Shown piece after piece: positions 28,030 through 38,500 of a DNA stretch of 64,000 bases; position 1 is the stretch's first letter, and the number at the start of each line of letters is the position of its first letter. The notes under the pieces are model-generated. The model was not told where the DNA came from, made no database searches, and worked only from the letters and a program-made list of their open reading frames with translations. The DNA comes from Faecalimicrobium dakarense (lineage in GTDB: Bacteria > Bacillota > Clostridia > Peptostreptococcales > Peptostreptococcaceae). A program made the translations under genes and the position numbers. The stretch spans positions 1 to 64,000 of the forward strand of contig NZ_HG529365.1 of assembly GCF_000499525.1 (NCBI RefSeq), in the 5' to 3' direction.

Positions 28030-28527
28030 TTATCTATTTATTGTCCATATAAAATAATTTAAAAATAATGCATAAAAAATCCAAAGCAGATACGGTATGT
28101 TTAAATATGCAACTTTTTTATCTAATTTACGGAATTTAAAAATCATTATTATTAATATTATAATCATAATAATTAAATCTGCCATAGCTGTAAATCTTAA
28201 ATCTAGTCCAAAAAATAATATGCTCCATAAAAAGTTAAGACCTAGTTGTAGCCAATAATAAAACATAGCGTCTTTAACTTTAGTAGATTTATAATCTTTT
28301 TTCATAATAATATACGAGGATATCCCCATTAATATGTAAATTATAGTCCAAGCTATAGGAAAAATAAAACTTGGTGGTGCAAATCCTGGCTTTATTAATT
28401 GAGAATAAGATGTTGCTATATCGACTCCTGAAAGCATTTGTGATATAAAACTACTAGCATATCCAATTACTAGCGGTATTAATATGCTTATTAGAAAATT
28501 TCTAACTTCTTTTACTGATATAATCAA
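28030..28527 (-). CDS. tspO: TspO/MBR family membrane protein
   Basis: A tryptophan-rich sensory/porphyrin-binding membrane protein. Five membrane helices are visible, with family residues in KPGFAPPSFIFPIAWTIIY, YYWLQLGLNFLWSILFF and the C-terminal LLWIFYALFLNYFIWTIN. Bacterial TspO proteins bind and degrade porphyrins. The TTG at 28527 is the likely start because GAGGGG lies 6 bases before it; an ATG 18 bases upstream precedes that site. It sits alone between the yqfC-D genes and rpsU-yqeY. Confidence 0.9.
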   Translation of the reverse strand: MIISVKEVRNFLISILIPLVIGYASSFISQMLSGVDIATSYSQLIKPGFAPPSFIFPIAWTIIYILMGISSYIIMKKDYKSTKVKDAMFYYWLQLGLNFLWSILFFGLDLRFTAMADLIIMIIILIIMIFKFRKLDKKVAYLNIPYLLWIFYALFLNYFIWTINR

Positions 28528-28609
28528 AATTTTCCCCTCTTTCATTTTCTTATTTAATTAATAAATATGTACAAGGCTATATCATTATTCCAAGTTTTAC
28601 TTTCGTTAT

Positions 28610-28705
28610 TTCTAAAAATTCCATTGGCTCATTTCGATTATGCAATCTCTCAAATTTAGTGGTTCAGACTATAACTTATCTACAAATCAGATAATTTTAG
28701 TAACG
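28610..28705. repeat. Dispersed intergenic repeat, copy B
   Basis: A diverged copy sharing CTAAAAATTC, GGCTCAT and CTACAAATCAG with copy A at 10999-11097. It lies in the tspO-yqeY gap, next to the yqeY terminator. Confidence 0.35.
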
Positions 28706-28739
28706 TGTTATAAAAGTATTTTATAATATCTTAGCATAT

Positions 28740-28771
28740 AAAAAACCTAGAGATTTCTCTCTAGGTTTTTA
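28740..28771 (-). terminator. Terminator of rpsU-yqeY
   Basis: AAAAACCTAGAGA pairs perfectly with TCTCTAGGTTTTT around TTTC. Confidence 0.85.
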
Positions 28772-28773
28772 AT

Positions 28774-29217
28774 CTATTGTAAGTTAGCCTTAACCAACTC
28801 ATTTATAAGTTTGCCATCAGCTCTTCCTTTTGTTTTCGGTTTTATGGCTGACATTATTTTTCCCATATCCTTCATAGAAGTTGCTCCTACTTCAGATATA
28901 GTAGATTTTACTATTTCATTTAATTCTTCTTCGCTTAATTGCTGAGGTAGGTACTCTTTTAAAACTTTGATTTCAGCTTCTGTTTCCTTTACTAAGTCAT
29001 CTCTGTCAGCTTTTGCGAATTCAGTTAAAGCATCATTACGTTGCTTTAATTGTTTAGAAATTATATCAATAATTTCTTCATCGCCAAGTTCAACTCTATT
29101 GTCAATCTCGTATTGCTTTATAGAAGCTCTTATTAAAGTTACTACAGATTTTCTAACTGTATCTTTGTTCTTCATTGAAGACTTTAAGTCTTCTTGTAAC
29201 TTTTCTTTAAGGGACAT
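28774..29217 (-). CDS. yqeY: GatB/YqeY domain protein
   Basis: The 147-aa protein consists wholly of the GatB/YqeY helical domain, resembling the tail of the amidotransferase GatB. Conserved segments include RKSVVTLIRASIKQYEID, LKEYLPQQLSEEE and MGKIMSAIKPKTKGRADGKLIN. A link to tRNA or translation is suspected because it always follows rpsU. The start at 29217 has AAGAGGTGAAGG before it; a GTG 9 bases earlier overlaps this site. Confidence 0.92.
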   Translation of the reverse strand: MSLKEKLQEDLKSSMKNKDTVRKSVVTLIRASIKQYEIDNRVELGDEEIIDIISKQLKQRNDALTEFAKADRDDLVKETEAEIKVLKEYLPQQLSEEELNEIVKSTISEVGATSMKDMGKIMSAIKPKTKGRADGKLINELVKANLQ

Positions 29218-29244
29218 TCCCTTCACCTCTTTAAATCTTATTTA

Positions 29245-29424
29245 CTATTTCTTAGCGTTTTTTCTTCTTGCAGCTTCTGCCTTTTTCTTACGTCTAACGC
29301 TTGGCTTATCATAGTGCTCTCTTTTTCTAACTTCAGACATGATGCCAGACATTGCACATGAACGCTTGAATCTTCTTAAAGCGCTGTCTAATGTTTCATT
29401 TTCTCTAACTCTTACTTCTGACAT
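29245..29424 (-). CDS. rpsU: Ribosomal protein bS21
   Basis: The 59-aa protein of the 30S subunit begins [21 protein letters not shown] and ends in the expected Arg/Lys-rich helix ([16 protein letters not shown]). GGAGGGAGGG precedes ATG 29424. It is the first gene of the rpsU-yqeY pair, with 27 bases between them. Confidence 0.97.
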   Translation of the reverse strand: MSEVRVRENETLDSALRRFKRSCAMSGIMSEVRKREHYDKPSVRRKKKAEAARRKNAKK

Positions 29425-29517
29425 TTCTTTTTCCCTCCCTCCGATAGCGCGAATTATGCTGGGACTGTAACTACGATTATATCTGCATAATATGCATTAC
29501 AACCTCACACTTTGTTT

Positions 29518-29546
29518 ATTATAAACTAATCTTTTACTTTTTTCAA
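29518..29546 (-). promoter_or_regulatory. Sigma-A promoter of rpsU-yqeY
   Basis: TTGAAA (29541-29546) and a perfect TATAAT (29518-29523) with a 17-base spacer. The resulting ~85-base leader contains a TGCAT-ATGCA inverted repeat near 29483-29495. Confidence 0.7.
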
Positions 29547-29585
29547 GTATTTTTATTGAATAAGATTTTAATTTTTAAAATTATG

Positions 29586-29936
29586 CTATTTTTTCTCTGC
29601 TTCATACATAGGTAGTTTTTTACCCGCTAATATATGGTAGTGAACGTGCTTAACCTCTTGTCCACCATCATCTCCACAGTTATTTATAATTCTAAATCCA
29701 GTTTCATTAAATCCTTTTTTATTAGCTATTTTATTAATAACATTATGAATATGCCCTACAATTTCCATTTCATTTTCAGGTATATCTATTATACTTTCAT
29801 AGTGTTTTTTCGGTATAACTAATATATGATATGGTGCCACTGGATTTATGTCATTAAATGCTAAAACTAAGTCATCTTCGTACACTTTACTGCATGGAAT
29901 TTCACCATCTATTATTTTACAAAATATACAACTCAT
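29586..29936 (-). CDS. HIT family hydrolase
   Basis: The 116-aa histidine-triad protein has the N-terminal CIFCKIIDGEIPC (zinc-type cysteines) and the catalytic HVHYHIL motif near 98-104. The family hydrolyses purine nucleoside phosphoramidates and related AMP conjugates. GGGGGG precedes ATG 29936. The mtaB-HIT-rpsU order is conserved in clostridia. Confidence 0.94.
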   Translation of the reverse strand: MSCIFCKIIDGEIPCSKVYEDDLVLAFNDINPVAPYHILVIPKKHYESIIDIPENEMEIVGHIHNVINKIANKKGFNETGFRIINNCGDDGGQEVKHVHYHILAGKKLPMYEAEKK

Positions 29937-29977
29937 TTTAATACCCCCCGTATAAGATTTTTCTATAGTTCTATATA

Positions 29978-31279
29978 CTATACTAACATTCCTTCCACAT
30001 ACTCGTCTTTCACATTAGTTATTTTAACTTTTAATATCTCACCTTGTATATCTTTTTCACTTGGAACAACTACTCTTATATAATTAGTAGTTAGACCTTC
30101 GTATTTATTATCAACTATATTTGTTTCAAATAGAATTTCTAATTCTTTATCTATAAACTTAGATGCAAACTTATTAAAGTTTTCTTTATTTAAATTTAAA
30201 AGCTTGTCACTTCTAAATTGTTTCATTTGTGGATCTATTTGATTTTCCATAGTTGCAGCTGGTGTACCTTTTCTTGGAGAGTACTTGAATATGTGCATTT
30301 GAGAAAGTTCTATATCTTTTAAAAATTCATAAGTCTTATTGAATTCATCACTAGTTTCTCCAGGAAACCCTACAATTACATCAGTAGTTATTGCCACATT
30401 AGGTATATTTTCTCTTAATCTATCTACTATAGTCTTATATTCCTCTGTAGTGTATCTTCTATTCATTCTTTTTAAAGTTTCGTCACATCCACTTTGTAAC
30501 GATAAATGATAGTGTGGGCACACTTTTTCCATTTTTGAAACTTCACTTACAAACTCATCAGTAAATAAAACTGGCTCAACTGAACTTAATCTTATTCTCT
30601 TTACACCTTCAACTTTGTTTATCTCTTTTATTACATTTAATAAATTTATTTGTTCATCTCTTAAGTCTTTTCCATAAGAAGCAACGTGTATTCCGGTTAA
30701 AACGAATTCTTTATATCCATTACTTACTAATTTGTTAACTTCTTCTAATATACTTTCTAAACTTCTACTTCTTACCTTACCACCTCTAGCATAAGGTATT
30801 ATACAATAGCTACAGAATCTATCGCATCCATCTTGTATTTTCATAAATGCTCTAGTTTTCCCATTAGATTGGCTTATTTCTATATCTTCAAATGCTCTAA
30901 CCTTCATTATATCATCAACAGTACTTACTTTTTTACTTGCATCTATTTTTTTAATTTCATCAACTATTGTTCTTCTTTCATTAGTTCCCATTACTAAATT
31001 TACTTCTTCAATATCAAGTATCTCTTCAGGAGATACTTGAGAATAACACCCAACAACAGCTATTATTGCATCTGGATTTTTCTTTTTCATCCTTCTTATA
31101 TATTGGCGTGATTTTCTATCACTCATATGTGTTACTGTGCATGTATTTATTACATAAACATCTGCAAATTCTTCACTGTCAACTTGAACATATCCTTCTT
31201 TTTTAAACATCTCAAGCATTGCTTCTGTTTCATATTGATTTACTTTACATCCTAGTGTATAAAAAGCTACCTTTTTCAC
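29978..31279 (-). CDS. mtaB: tRNA t6A37 methylthiotransferase MtaB
   Basis: A radical-SAM enzyme that adds a methylthio group to t6A37 in tRNAs reading ANN codons. An N-terminal MTTase domain (TLGCKVNQYE) is followed by the radical SAM core with CDRFCSYCIIPYARG (~150) and a C-terminal TRAM domain (from ~375). The GTG at 31279 has AGGAGG 11 bases upstream and begins VKKVAFYTLGC. An ATG 9 bases earlier is only 2 bases from AGGAGG but would also be in frame and overlap rsmE. Confidence 0.94.
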   Translation of the reverse strand: MKKVAFYTLGCKVNQYETEAMLEMFKKEGYVQVDSEEFADVYVINTCTVTHMSDRKSRQYIRRMKKKNPDAIIAVVGCYSQVSPEEILDIEEVNLVMGTNERRTIVDEIKKIDASKKVSTVDDIMKVRAFEDIEISQSNGKTRAFMKIQDGCDRFCSYCIIPYARGGKVRSRSLESILEEVNKLVSNGYKEFVLTGIHVASYGKDLRDEQINLLNVIKEINKVEGVKRIRLSSVEPVLFTDEFVSEVSKMEKVCPHYHLSLQSGCDETLKRMNRRYTTEEYKTIVDRLRENIPNVAITTDVIVGFPGETSDEFNKTYEFLKDIELSQMHIFKYSPRKGTPAATMENQIDPQMKQFRSDKLLNLNKENFNKFASKFIDKELEILFETNIVDNKYEGLTTNYIRVVVPSEKDIQGEILKVKITNVKDEYVEGMLV

Positions 31280-31280
31280 T

Positions 31281-32033
31281 TTATTCATTACCTCCTATGT
31301 CGCTTAGTTCATATAAAACTATTGACGACGCTACCACTGACGCTGTCTCTGTTCTTAATATCCTCGGTCCTAAAGAAACTACTTGTCCTTTAATCTCTTC
31401 TATAGATTTAATTTCTATATCTTCAAATCCACCTTCTGGACCTACAAAAATACCTATGTTATTTATATCTACACCTTTTACAGCTTGCTTAATCGATTTT
31501 GTTCTTTCATTTTCATAAGGAGCTATATTTAAATCATTTTCTTTCATATCTTCTAAGGCTTCTTTAAAACTTAAAATACCTCTTAACTTAGGTATTTTTC
31601 CTCTTTTACTTTGCTTTGCTGCTTCGTATATTATTCTTTCCCAGCGCTCAATTTTTTTATCTTCTTTTTTATCAGAAACGTTAACTACACTTCTCTTCGT
31701 TTGAACTAGTATTATTTCGTCTACTCCAATTTCTGTAAGTTTTTGAAGTATCATTTCCATTTTAGGGCCTTTTGGTAGTCCTTGATATAATTTAACCTTT
31801 AAATCTGATTCTCTTTTTATATCAACACTTTCTAATATATCTAAAATAACATTATCTTTATCTATACTAGTTATTTCACATATATATTCGTTATTATCAT
31901 TATCACATATTTCTAATTCTTCTCCGATTTTACATCTTAAAACTTTAGATATATGTTTAACATCTTCACCTTCAATGATACATGTGTTATTTTCAAGGTT
32001 TATATTTTTCTTCTCTACAAAAAATCTATCCAT
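31281..32033 (-). CDS. rsmE: 16S rRNA m3U1498 methyltransferase RsmE
   Basis: A SPOUT-class methyltransferase. The 250-aa protein has an N-terminal PUA-like domain (~1-70) and the knotted SAM domain with PKGPKMEMILQKLTEIGVDE, IGIFVGPEGGFEDIE and SLGPRILRTETAS. AGGTGAAATT precedes ATG 32033. It lies between prmA and mtaB with tiny gaps, in the usual order. Confidence 0.95.
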   Translation of the reverse strand: MDRFFVEKKNINLENNTCIIEGEDVKHISKVLRCKIGEELEICDNDNNEYICEITSIDKDNVILDILESVDIKRESDLKVKLYQGLPKGPKMEMILQKLTEIGVDEIILVQTKRSVVNVSDKKEDKKIERWERIIYEAAKQSKRGKIPKLRGILSFKEALEDMKENDLNIAPYENERTKSIKQAVKGVDINNIGIFVGPEGGFEDIEIKSIEEIKGQVVSLGPRILRTETASVVASSIVLYELSDIGGNE

Positions 32034-32041
32034 AATTTCAC

Positions 32042-32980
32042 CTACTTCAATCTAGATACTATAGCATTCCACTCACCTAGAGATTGGACTTCAACTATCT
32101 CAAATCCATTCTCAACTAGGCTAGTTTTTACTTCATCAACTTTAGCATGTATTATACCTGATGATATAAACACTGCATCATCTTTCATAAAATTAGCAAC
32201 ATCTTTTGCTAGTATTTTTATTATATCTGCTATTATGTTAGCAACTACTATATCAGCTTTATCCTTTATAACTTCGGTTAAATTTCCATGAAGTGCAACT
32301 ACTTTATCTTCTACTTTATTTAATTCTATATTTTCTTTAGATACTTTTACAGCTACTTCATCTAAATCAACAGCTGTTACTTCTTTTGCTCCTAATTTAG
32401 CTGCAGCTATTGCAAGTATTCCACTTCCACAACCTATATCAAATACTTTTGAGTCCTTTTTAACATACTTTTCTAATTGTTGTATACACATACTTGTAGT
32501 TTCATGAGTTCCTGTACCAAAAGCCATACCTGGGTCTAATTCTATGATTAAATCTTCTTCTTCAGCTTCATATTCTTCCCATGTTGGTTTTACAACTACT
32601 TTTTGACCTACTTTAGTTGGTTTGTAATAGTTTTTCCATTCATTAGCCCAATCTTCTTCATCAACTTGAGAAAGTTCAACTATTGCTTCTCCTATATCTA
32701 TTCCAAACTCTTTTAATCCTTGTATCTTCTCTCTTATTAAATTTAAGTCTTCGCTTACGTCTCTTTCTTCAGTTATGTAAGTTTTTATTATAACTCCATC
32801 ATATCCACTATTGAATATCTCTTCTTCTACAAAATCCCAGTCATACTCATTTTTCTTTTGGAATTTAAAATCTTTAGGATCTTCTATAGATACTCCACCT
32901 ACATTTTGTTCATATAATATATTAGTTATAGCTTCAACTGCTTCAGTTGTAGTCTTTATTGTTATTTCAGCCCATTTCAT
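32042..32980 (-). CDS. prmA: Ribosomal protein L11 methyltransferase
   Basis: Trimethylates ribosomal protein L11. The 312-aa protein has the N-terminal substrate-recognition domain and a SAM-binding Rossmann domain with DPGMAFGTGTHETTSMC, FDIGCGSGILAIAAAKLGA and the catalytic-loop NIIAD. In most Firmicutes prmA directly follows dnaJ; here ~28 kb of sugar-utilisation genes lies between them. Confidence 0.95.
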   Translation of the reverse strand: MKWAEITIKTTTEAVEAITNILYEQNVGGVSIEDPKDFKFQKKNEYDWDFVEEEIFNSGYDGVIIKTYITEERDVSEDLNLIREKIQGLKEFGIDIGEAIVELSQVDEEDWANEWKNYYKPTKVGQKVVVKPTWEEYEAEEEDLIIELDPGMAFGTGTHETTSMCIQQLEKYVKKDSKVFDIGCGSGILAIAAAKLGAKEVTAVDLDEVAVKVSKENIELNKVEDKVVALHGNLTEVIKDKADIVVANIIADIIKILAKDVANFMKDDAVFISSGIIHAKVDEVKTSLVENGFEIVEVQSLGEWNAIVSRLK

Positions 32981-33098
32981 TTATAAAGCACCATCCTTAT
33001 GTTTAATTGTCTTATTTTCATAAATTTTATTATATCATATTTATTATTATCTTTAATATAATTCTTTAGTCTATTTCATTGTGCATATATTCAAAAGA

Positions 33099-33122
33099 GC
33101 TGACAACTATTAGTTGCCAGCC
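33099..33122 (-). terminator. Terminator after the GH85-GH31 genes
   Basis: On the minus strand GCTGGCAACTA pairs with TAGTTGTCAGC, including a G-U pair, followed by TCTTTT. Confidence 0.65.
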
Positions 33123-33134
33123 CTATCTGTTATA

Positions 33135-35483
33135 TTATTTTAAATCATATTCAAATGACATAGTATTATCTATTTTCGCACCATGTATTTCTTTTTTATT
33201 AATTATAACTTTATTATATTTACTACTATTTATATTAAAAATAAACTTATTATATTTAGCACCATATTTATCAATAATAAAATCAATATTTATATTTATT
33301 TCATTTTTATTATCTATAGATATTTTATATAAGTTGTACTTACCATCCTTATATTCAAAACTTTCTCCATCATCTTGATAGTGAATATACTCGAAATTAT
33401 TTTCATCTAAGTATATATCTAAAATTAAAGTATCTATTTCTTTTTCTCCTATATAATTCATACCAGGAAAATTCGGTATTATACTTCCTGATTTAATATA
33501 TATTGGGCATATATCTAGCGGAGTTTCTTTTATTATATATCTTCCTCCTTCATATACTTCTTTCGTCCAATAATCCACCCATCTACTTCCATTAGGTAAA
33601 TAAACCATTCTAGCCTTTTTACCTTGCTCAAGTATTGGTGCTACCATTATATTTTCACCACAAAGGAATTGGTCATTTATTTCATATGTTTTTTCATCAT
33701 TTTGATAGTGTAATAAAAGAGGTCTTATTAAAGGAAGTCCATTACTTTCTCCTCTATAGAATGTATCATATATATATGGAAGTAACTTGTATCTTAACTT
33801 AACATATTTTCTATATATATCCTCTGTTTTCTTATCAAATGCCCAAGGCTCTTGGTCTCTTGAGTATATTGTTGTATGATTTCTAAATAATGGAGTAAAT
33901 GCACCGACTTGAACCCATCTACTAAGTAATTCAGATGTAGCATCATATCCAAACCCACCTACATCTGTACCACAAAATGACATTCCACTAAGCCCTAAGT
34001 TCATAAGCATTGGTACACTCATCCTAAGGTGTTCCCAAGTACTTTGATTATCTCCAGTCCAAACTGTTGAATATTTTTGAGTTCCAGAGTAACATGCTCT
34101 TGTTATTACAAAAGGTCTTTTATTAGTATGTTTTTTTATCCCTTCATATGTAGCCTTACTCATCATATGCCCATACACATTATGAATTTCTTTATGGTCT
34201 AAAATGTCACCATCTTCATTAAATTTAATATCATCTGGAAGCGGGCCATTAAAACTTGCAGGTTCATTCATATCATTCCATACTCCAGCTACTCCATCAT
34301 CAAGAAGTATTTTTTGATTATTTGACCACCAATTCCTAACTTTACTATTCATAAAATCTGGAAAAACTGAATTACCTGGCCATACCCAATTAGTATATGT
34401 TATTCCATTTTTATCAGTTGCAAAATACCCATTTTTTAATCCTTCATCATATATAGAGTATCCTTTATCTACTTTAACACCTGGGTCTATTATTGTAACC
34501 AATTTAAATCCATCTTTTTTAAGATTTTCTATCATTTTTTTAGAATTTTTAAATTTATTTTTATCCCACGTAAATACTCTAAAATCATCCATATACTCTA
34601 TATCTAAGTATAGTGCATCACAAGGTATATCTTTTTCTCTAAATTTGTTTACTACTTCCATTACATTACTTTCAGGACAATATGCCCATCTACACTGCTG
34701 GTATCCTAAAGTCCATAGCTGAGGAAGTGGCGTACTTCCAGTTAAATAAGTATATCCTTTTATTACTTTATCAACACTTGGCCCATATATAAAATAATAA
34801 TCTATATTTCCATCTAACGATGCAAAATAATAATAATTTGAGTTTTCTTTACCTAAATCAAAGTGAGTTTCAAATGTATTATCAAAGAAAATTCCAAATG
34901 CTTCTTTATCCTCTAAAGTTATAAAAAATGGTATCGATTTATATAATTTTTCATATGTCTCCCCATGAGGAGTTGGGTCATCTGTATTCCAATTAATATA
35001 ATGACACCCTTTTTTATTTAAATGGCCTGTTCTTTCACCAAATCCATAAAAGTACATTTCTTCTTTTAGTTTTTTAGGTATAAATACCTTGTAATCCATA
35101 TGTTCTGTTGGTTTATGACCTTCCTGTATGGCTATATCTAATCTTCCTGCACAGTTTTTTATAAATGGCTCTCTATCTCCTCTATAATCCTCACATATCA
35201 ACTTTTCATCTTTATTGTATATATCTGTTTTAAAATCATCATATACTCTTACACTTAAATCATTAGTTTTTATTTCTATATATAAGTCTTTATTTATAAC
35301 TTTAAACTCGCATTTTTCTACCTTTAAATCTTCAATTGCTTTAGATTTTCTCTTTTCTCTTAATGTTGGCACAAAAAAGTTTACTATGTATGAATTTATG
35401 ATCTCTATCTTAGCATTAATGTTCTCAAATTTTATATTTACGACATTATCTTCAATGTTATAATCTTTTATTTTTCCAAACAT
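33135..35483 (-). CDS. GH31 alpha-glucosidase
   Basis: A 782-aa family 31 retaining glycosidase without signal peptide, so cytoplasmic. The nucleophile Asp lies in GVWNDMNEPASF (~405-416) and the acid/base Asp in WTGDNQSTWEHLR (~475); LYLDIEYMDDFRVFTWD and MSFCGTDVGGFG are also typical. GH31 includes alpha-glucosidases, alpha-xylosidases and eukaryotic glucosidase II. In this island trimming alpha-linked glucose from glucosylated high-mannose glycans is plausible, but a maltose-like substrate is equally possible. It is the last gene of the run, 71 bases after GH85. Confidence 0.9.
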   Translation of the reverse strand: MFGKIKDYNIEDNVVNIKFENINAKIEIINSYIVNFFVPTLREKRKSKAIEDLKVEKCEFKVINKDLYIEIKTNDLSVRVYDDFKTDIYNKDEKLICEDYRGDREPFIKNCAGRLDIAIQEGHKPTEHMDYKVFIPKKLKEEMYFYGFGERTGHLNKKGCHYINWNTDDPTPHGETYEKLYKSIPFFITLEDKEAFGIFFDNTFETHFDLGKENSNYYYFASLDGNIDYYFIYGPSVDKVIKGYTYLTGSTPLPQLWTLGYQQCRWAYCPESNVMEVVNKFREKDIPCDALYLDIEYMDDFRVFTWDKNKFKNSKKMIENLKKDGFKLVTIIDPGVKVDKGYSIYDEGLKNGYFATDKNGITYTNWVWPGNSVFPDFMNSKVRNWWSNNQKILLDDGVAGVWNDMNEPASFNGPLPDDIKFNEDGDILDHKEIHNVYGHMMSKATYEGIKKHTNKRPFVITRACYSGTQKYSTVWTGDNQSTWEHLRMSVPMLMNLGLSGMSFCGTDVGGFGYDATSELLSRWVQVGAFTPLFRNHTTIYSRDQEPWAFDKKTEDIYRKYVKLRYKLLPYIYDTFYRGESNGLPLIRPLLLHYQNDEKTYEINDQFLCGENIMVAPILEQGKKARMVYLPNGSRWVDYWTKEVYEGGRYIIKETPLDICPIYIKSGSIIPNFPGMNYIGEKEIDTLILDIYLDENNFEYIHYQDDGESFEYKDGKYNLYKISIDNKNEININIDFIIDKYGAKYNKFIFNINSSKYNKVIINKKEIHGAKIDNTMSFEYDLK

Positions 35484-35554
35484 ACTATTCCTCCACTATA
35501 TAATCTTATAAGCTGATGTATAATATACACCAGCTTATTTAGTATTTAACTTAT

Positions 35555-38500
35555 TTAATTTTCTCTTACTGTTTCAACTTCTTCATTTACTACTTTAGGC
35601 TTATTTAAATTTTCAAAATATGTTTTTAATTCAACTTCTATTTTTAATATTTCTTCCTTTTCTACTTCTACTTTATCTATTATTTGTTTAGCCTTAGTTA
35701 ATATAGATTCAAAGTTTTCATCTTTTATTCCTAAATCTTTATATTCTGCTTCTATCTTTTGTATAGCTTCATTTAATTGGTATAAAGATTGCTTATTATC
35801 TATAACCATAATTTTATTATCATCTAAACCTAATACTTCTATTTCATATATTCTTGTTGCTCCACCTGATCCCTGTTCAGATTTATTTATCTTAATTCTT
35901 ACATATCTTGCTAATTCGTAGTTTAAATCATCTTTAGATACTGCATCTGTATTTCCTTTTATATCTTTTAATTGATTCCATATTTTTGAGTCTTTACTAA
36001 CTTCCACAGTATACTCAGATGTATTTAAACTTTTAGCTTCTCCACCTGCCTCTGCATGACTCATTCTTAGTTCCTTTATAGTCATTTCTTTTCCTAGGTC
36101 AACTTCTATCCAATTACCTTTTTCTCCAAATGCACACCACTTGCTATTTAACTTTCCATCAAACGCAAATTTAGCAGATTCCCCATCATTAACCTGAGCA
36201 TTAGCTTTTGCCTCTTTATTTAAGGCTAAATTTAAAAGTCCACCTTTAGCTTGATTACTTACAACTATAAAGTCATCTTTTTTATTAATAGTTTCTCCTG
36301 CTGGATTTGACACTATTTGAGTTACAGAGTACACTCCTGGCTTATCAAATTTAACAGTTACTTCTTCACCACTTAATTCTTCATTTTTATGTAATCCTTC
36401 TATTTTCCAGTTAACACTATTTTCAGCTAATGATTTATCAGTTAAAGTTATTGACTCACCCGGTGCTACAATTGGCGAACTAACTTCAAAATTAGCTTTA
36501 GGAGTTTCAAGTTTTGGCCACTTAACATTTACTTTCGCTTCGTGTTGTGGATTAGTTTGGTTAAGCTTACTTACTGGTTTCACTGTAAATGTTGACTGTG
36601 TATCTAATGTAAGTTCTCTTTCTATATTGCTTACATAGAATGCATTTGTCGGAGTTGCTCCTACTAGCTCTTTGTTTCCTTTACTATCTTCTATGTATAT
36701 TTCATAATGACTTATATCACTACTACCTTTATCCCATGTTAATCTTACATTTCCATAGTAGTTATCTATAACTTTAAAATCTTCTACTTTTAAATTAGAT
36801 ATTTTAGAAACTTCATTACCTTTATTTCCATCTGTTATAGATAATTCCCCTAAATTAAGTTTATATTTAGTTGACTTAGATCTACCTTCTACTACTAAAG
36901 ATATTTCCTCTAATTCTTCACCTGCAAATTTACCTAAAGAAGCTTTAGCTTCACTCCAATTCCCACTTTGCTTGGTATCTAGATTTACAGTTTTCTTTTT
37001 CCCATCTATAACTAGCTCTAACTTAAGTTTAGCTTTATCATTAGTTGATTTGTATTTTAAAGATATCTCTGTATTTGAAGTTAAATCTAATTCTGAAGCA
37101 TATAACTTTATAGTACTTTTTCCTCCCTTTTCTAATTTACCTCTAAGTGCTATAGAGTTTCCTCCATAGAAGCTATCAGTATAGTCTATATCTGCACTTA
37201 AATTATTTTTCTTATTCTCTATTACCCATCTGTATGTTGGCATTACATCCATCATACCTCTATGGTTCCATTCATCATCTGAAACTTGATTTCCATTTAC
37301 ATTAAAGAACTTACCATTACCCATAGAGAAATTTGTTACAAATGGTAAAGATGTTACAGGCGATTTTTCTACTATGTAATTAGATATACCTTTCCAATCT
37401 TCCTCACTCTTTTCTCTTGGATCTCCATTTTCATTTACCCAGAATCTGTTTTCTTTTGCTAAAAATTCGTCAAAATCTTTCGATGAATCATAAGTCCACG
37501 AAGGGCAGTATAATCCTAAAGATGTATTTGCATTTTGGCCTTCTGGGAATAAATAATCCCATTTAATTTTTGTGTTATAGCCATTAGCTTGTACATCAAC
37601 TCCTGCATATAAGTCATATGGGCTTCTTTTCATTTGCTTAGCAAGTTTAGCTGATTCTTTTAATTCTTTCCCTGTTACAGTATAAGGAATTCTATTTTGG
37701 GTATTATCCGGGTCTACAGCTCCATATTTTTCATTAGTCCACCAGAAGTTTAAGAACATACCATCTGATAACGATTTCTTGTTAGTTCCTAAAAAATCCT
37801 TATTATAATCATTTAACCTATTTTGCCAAAATACTCTACCATCATCTATCATAGAGTCATACCAAATTATTTCCATGTTATCAGGCTTTATCTTTTGTAG
37901 ATATGCTAAAAATTCTTTCATTAATTTTGCTAGCTCAGGTTTAACAGTTTCTCTATCACCTGTCTCTTGATTTATAAACCATCCATCAAAATTGTAGTGT
38001 TTTGCTACTTCAACTAACTTATCGGCCATAGGGAATGTTCCATCTTTACTTTTTTGTAGAAATTCTTCCATCCATTCATATCTTCCCCCATATTCTAATG
38101 GTGGGAAAAATACAGTTCCTAATACTGGTACTCCATTAGTATGAGCTGAATCTATTAAATCTGCACTTGGACTTAGTATTAGACCTTCTCCACCAGATCC
38201 TCCCCATGCAACTAATGTGTCTATGTATTGCCAATAGCTGAAGTTGTATCCATCAAATGTATCTTTTCCTTGAGATGGAGTAGAACTAGTAGTTTTATTA
38301 GCTATAGCTAATGATATAACTTTAGCATCTTCACTTTGTGAGTTTTTTAATTTTTCTCCATCAGTTCTTTCTTGAAGAGGTACTGTTCCAACATTAAACT
38401 TTGCATCTTTGTCAGTTTGCGGGTTCCACTTTAATAATTCATTTGGATACCAATAAGATGAAAATGGCTGTCCTGTTTTTTCTTGTGCTTCTATATCTGA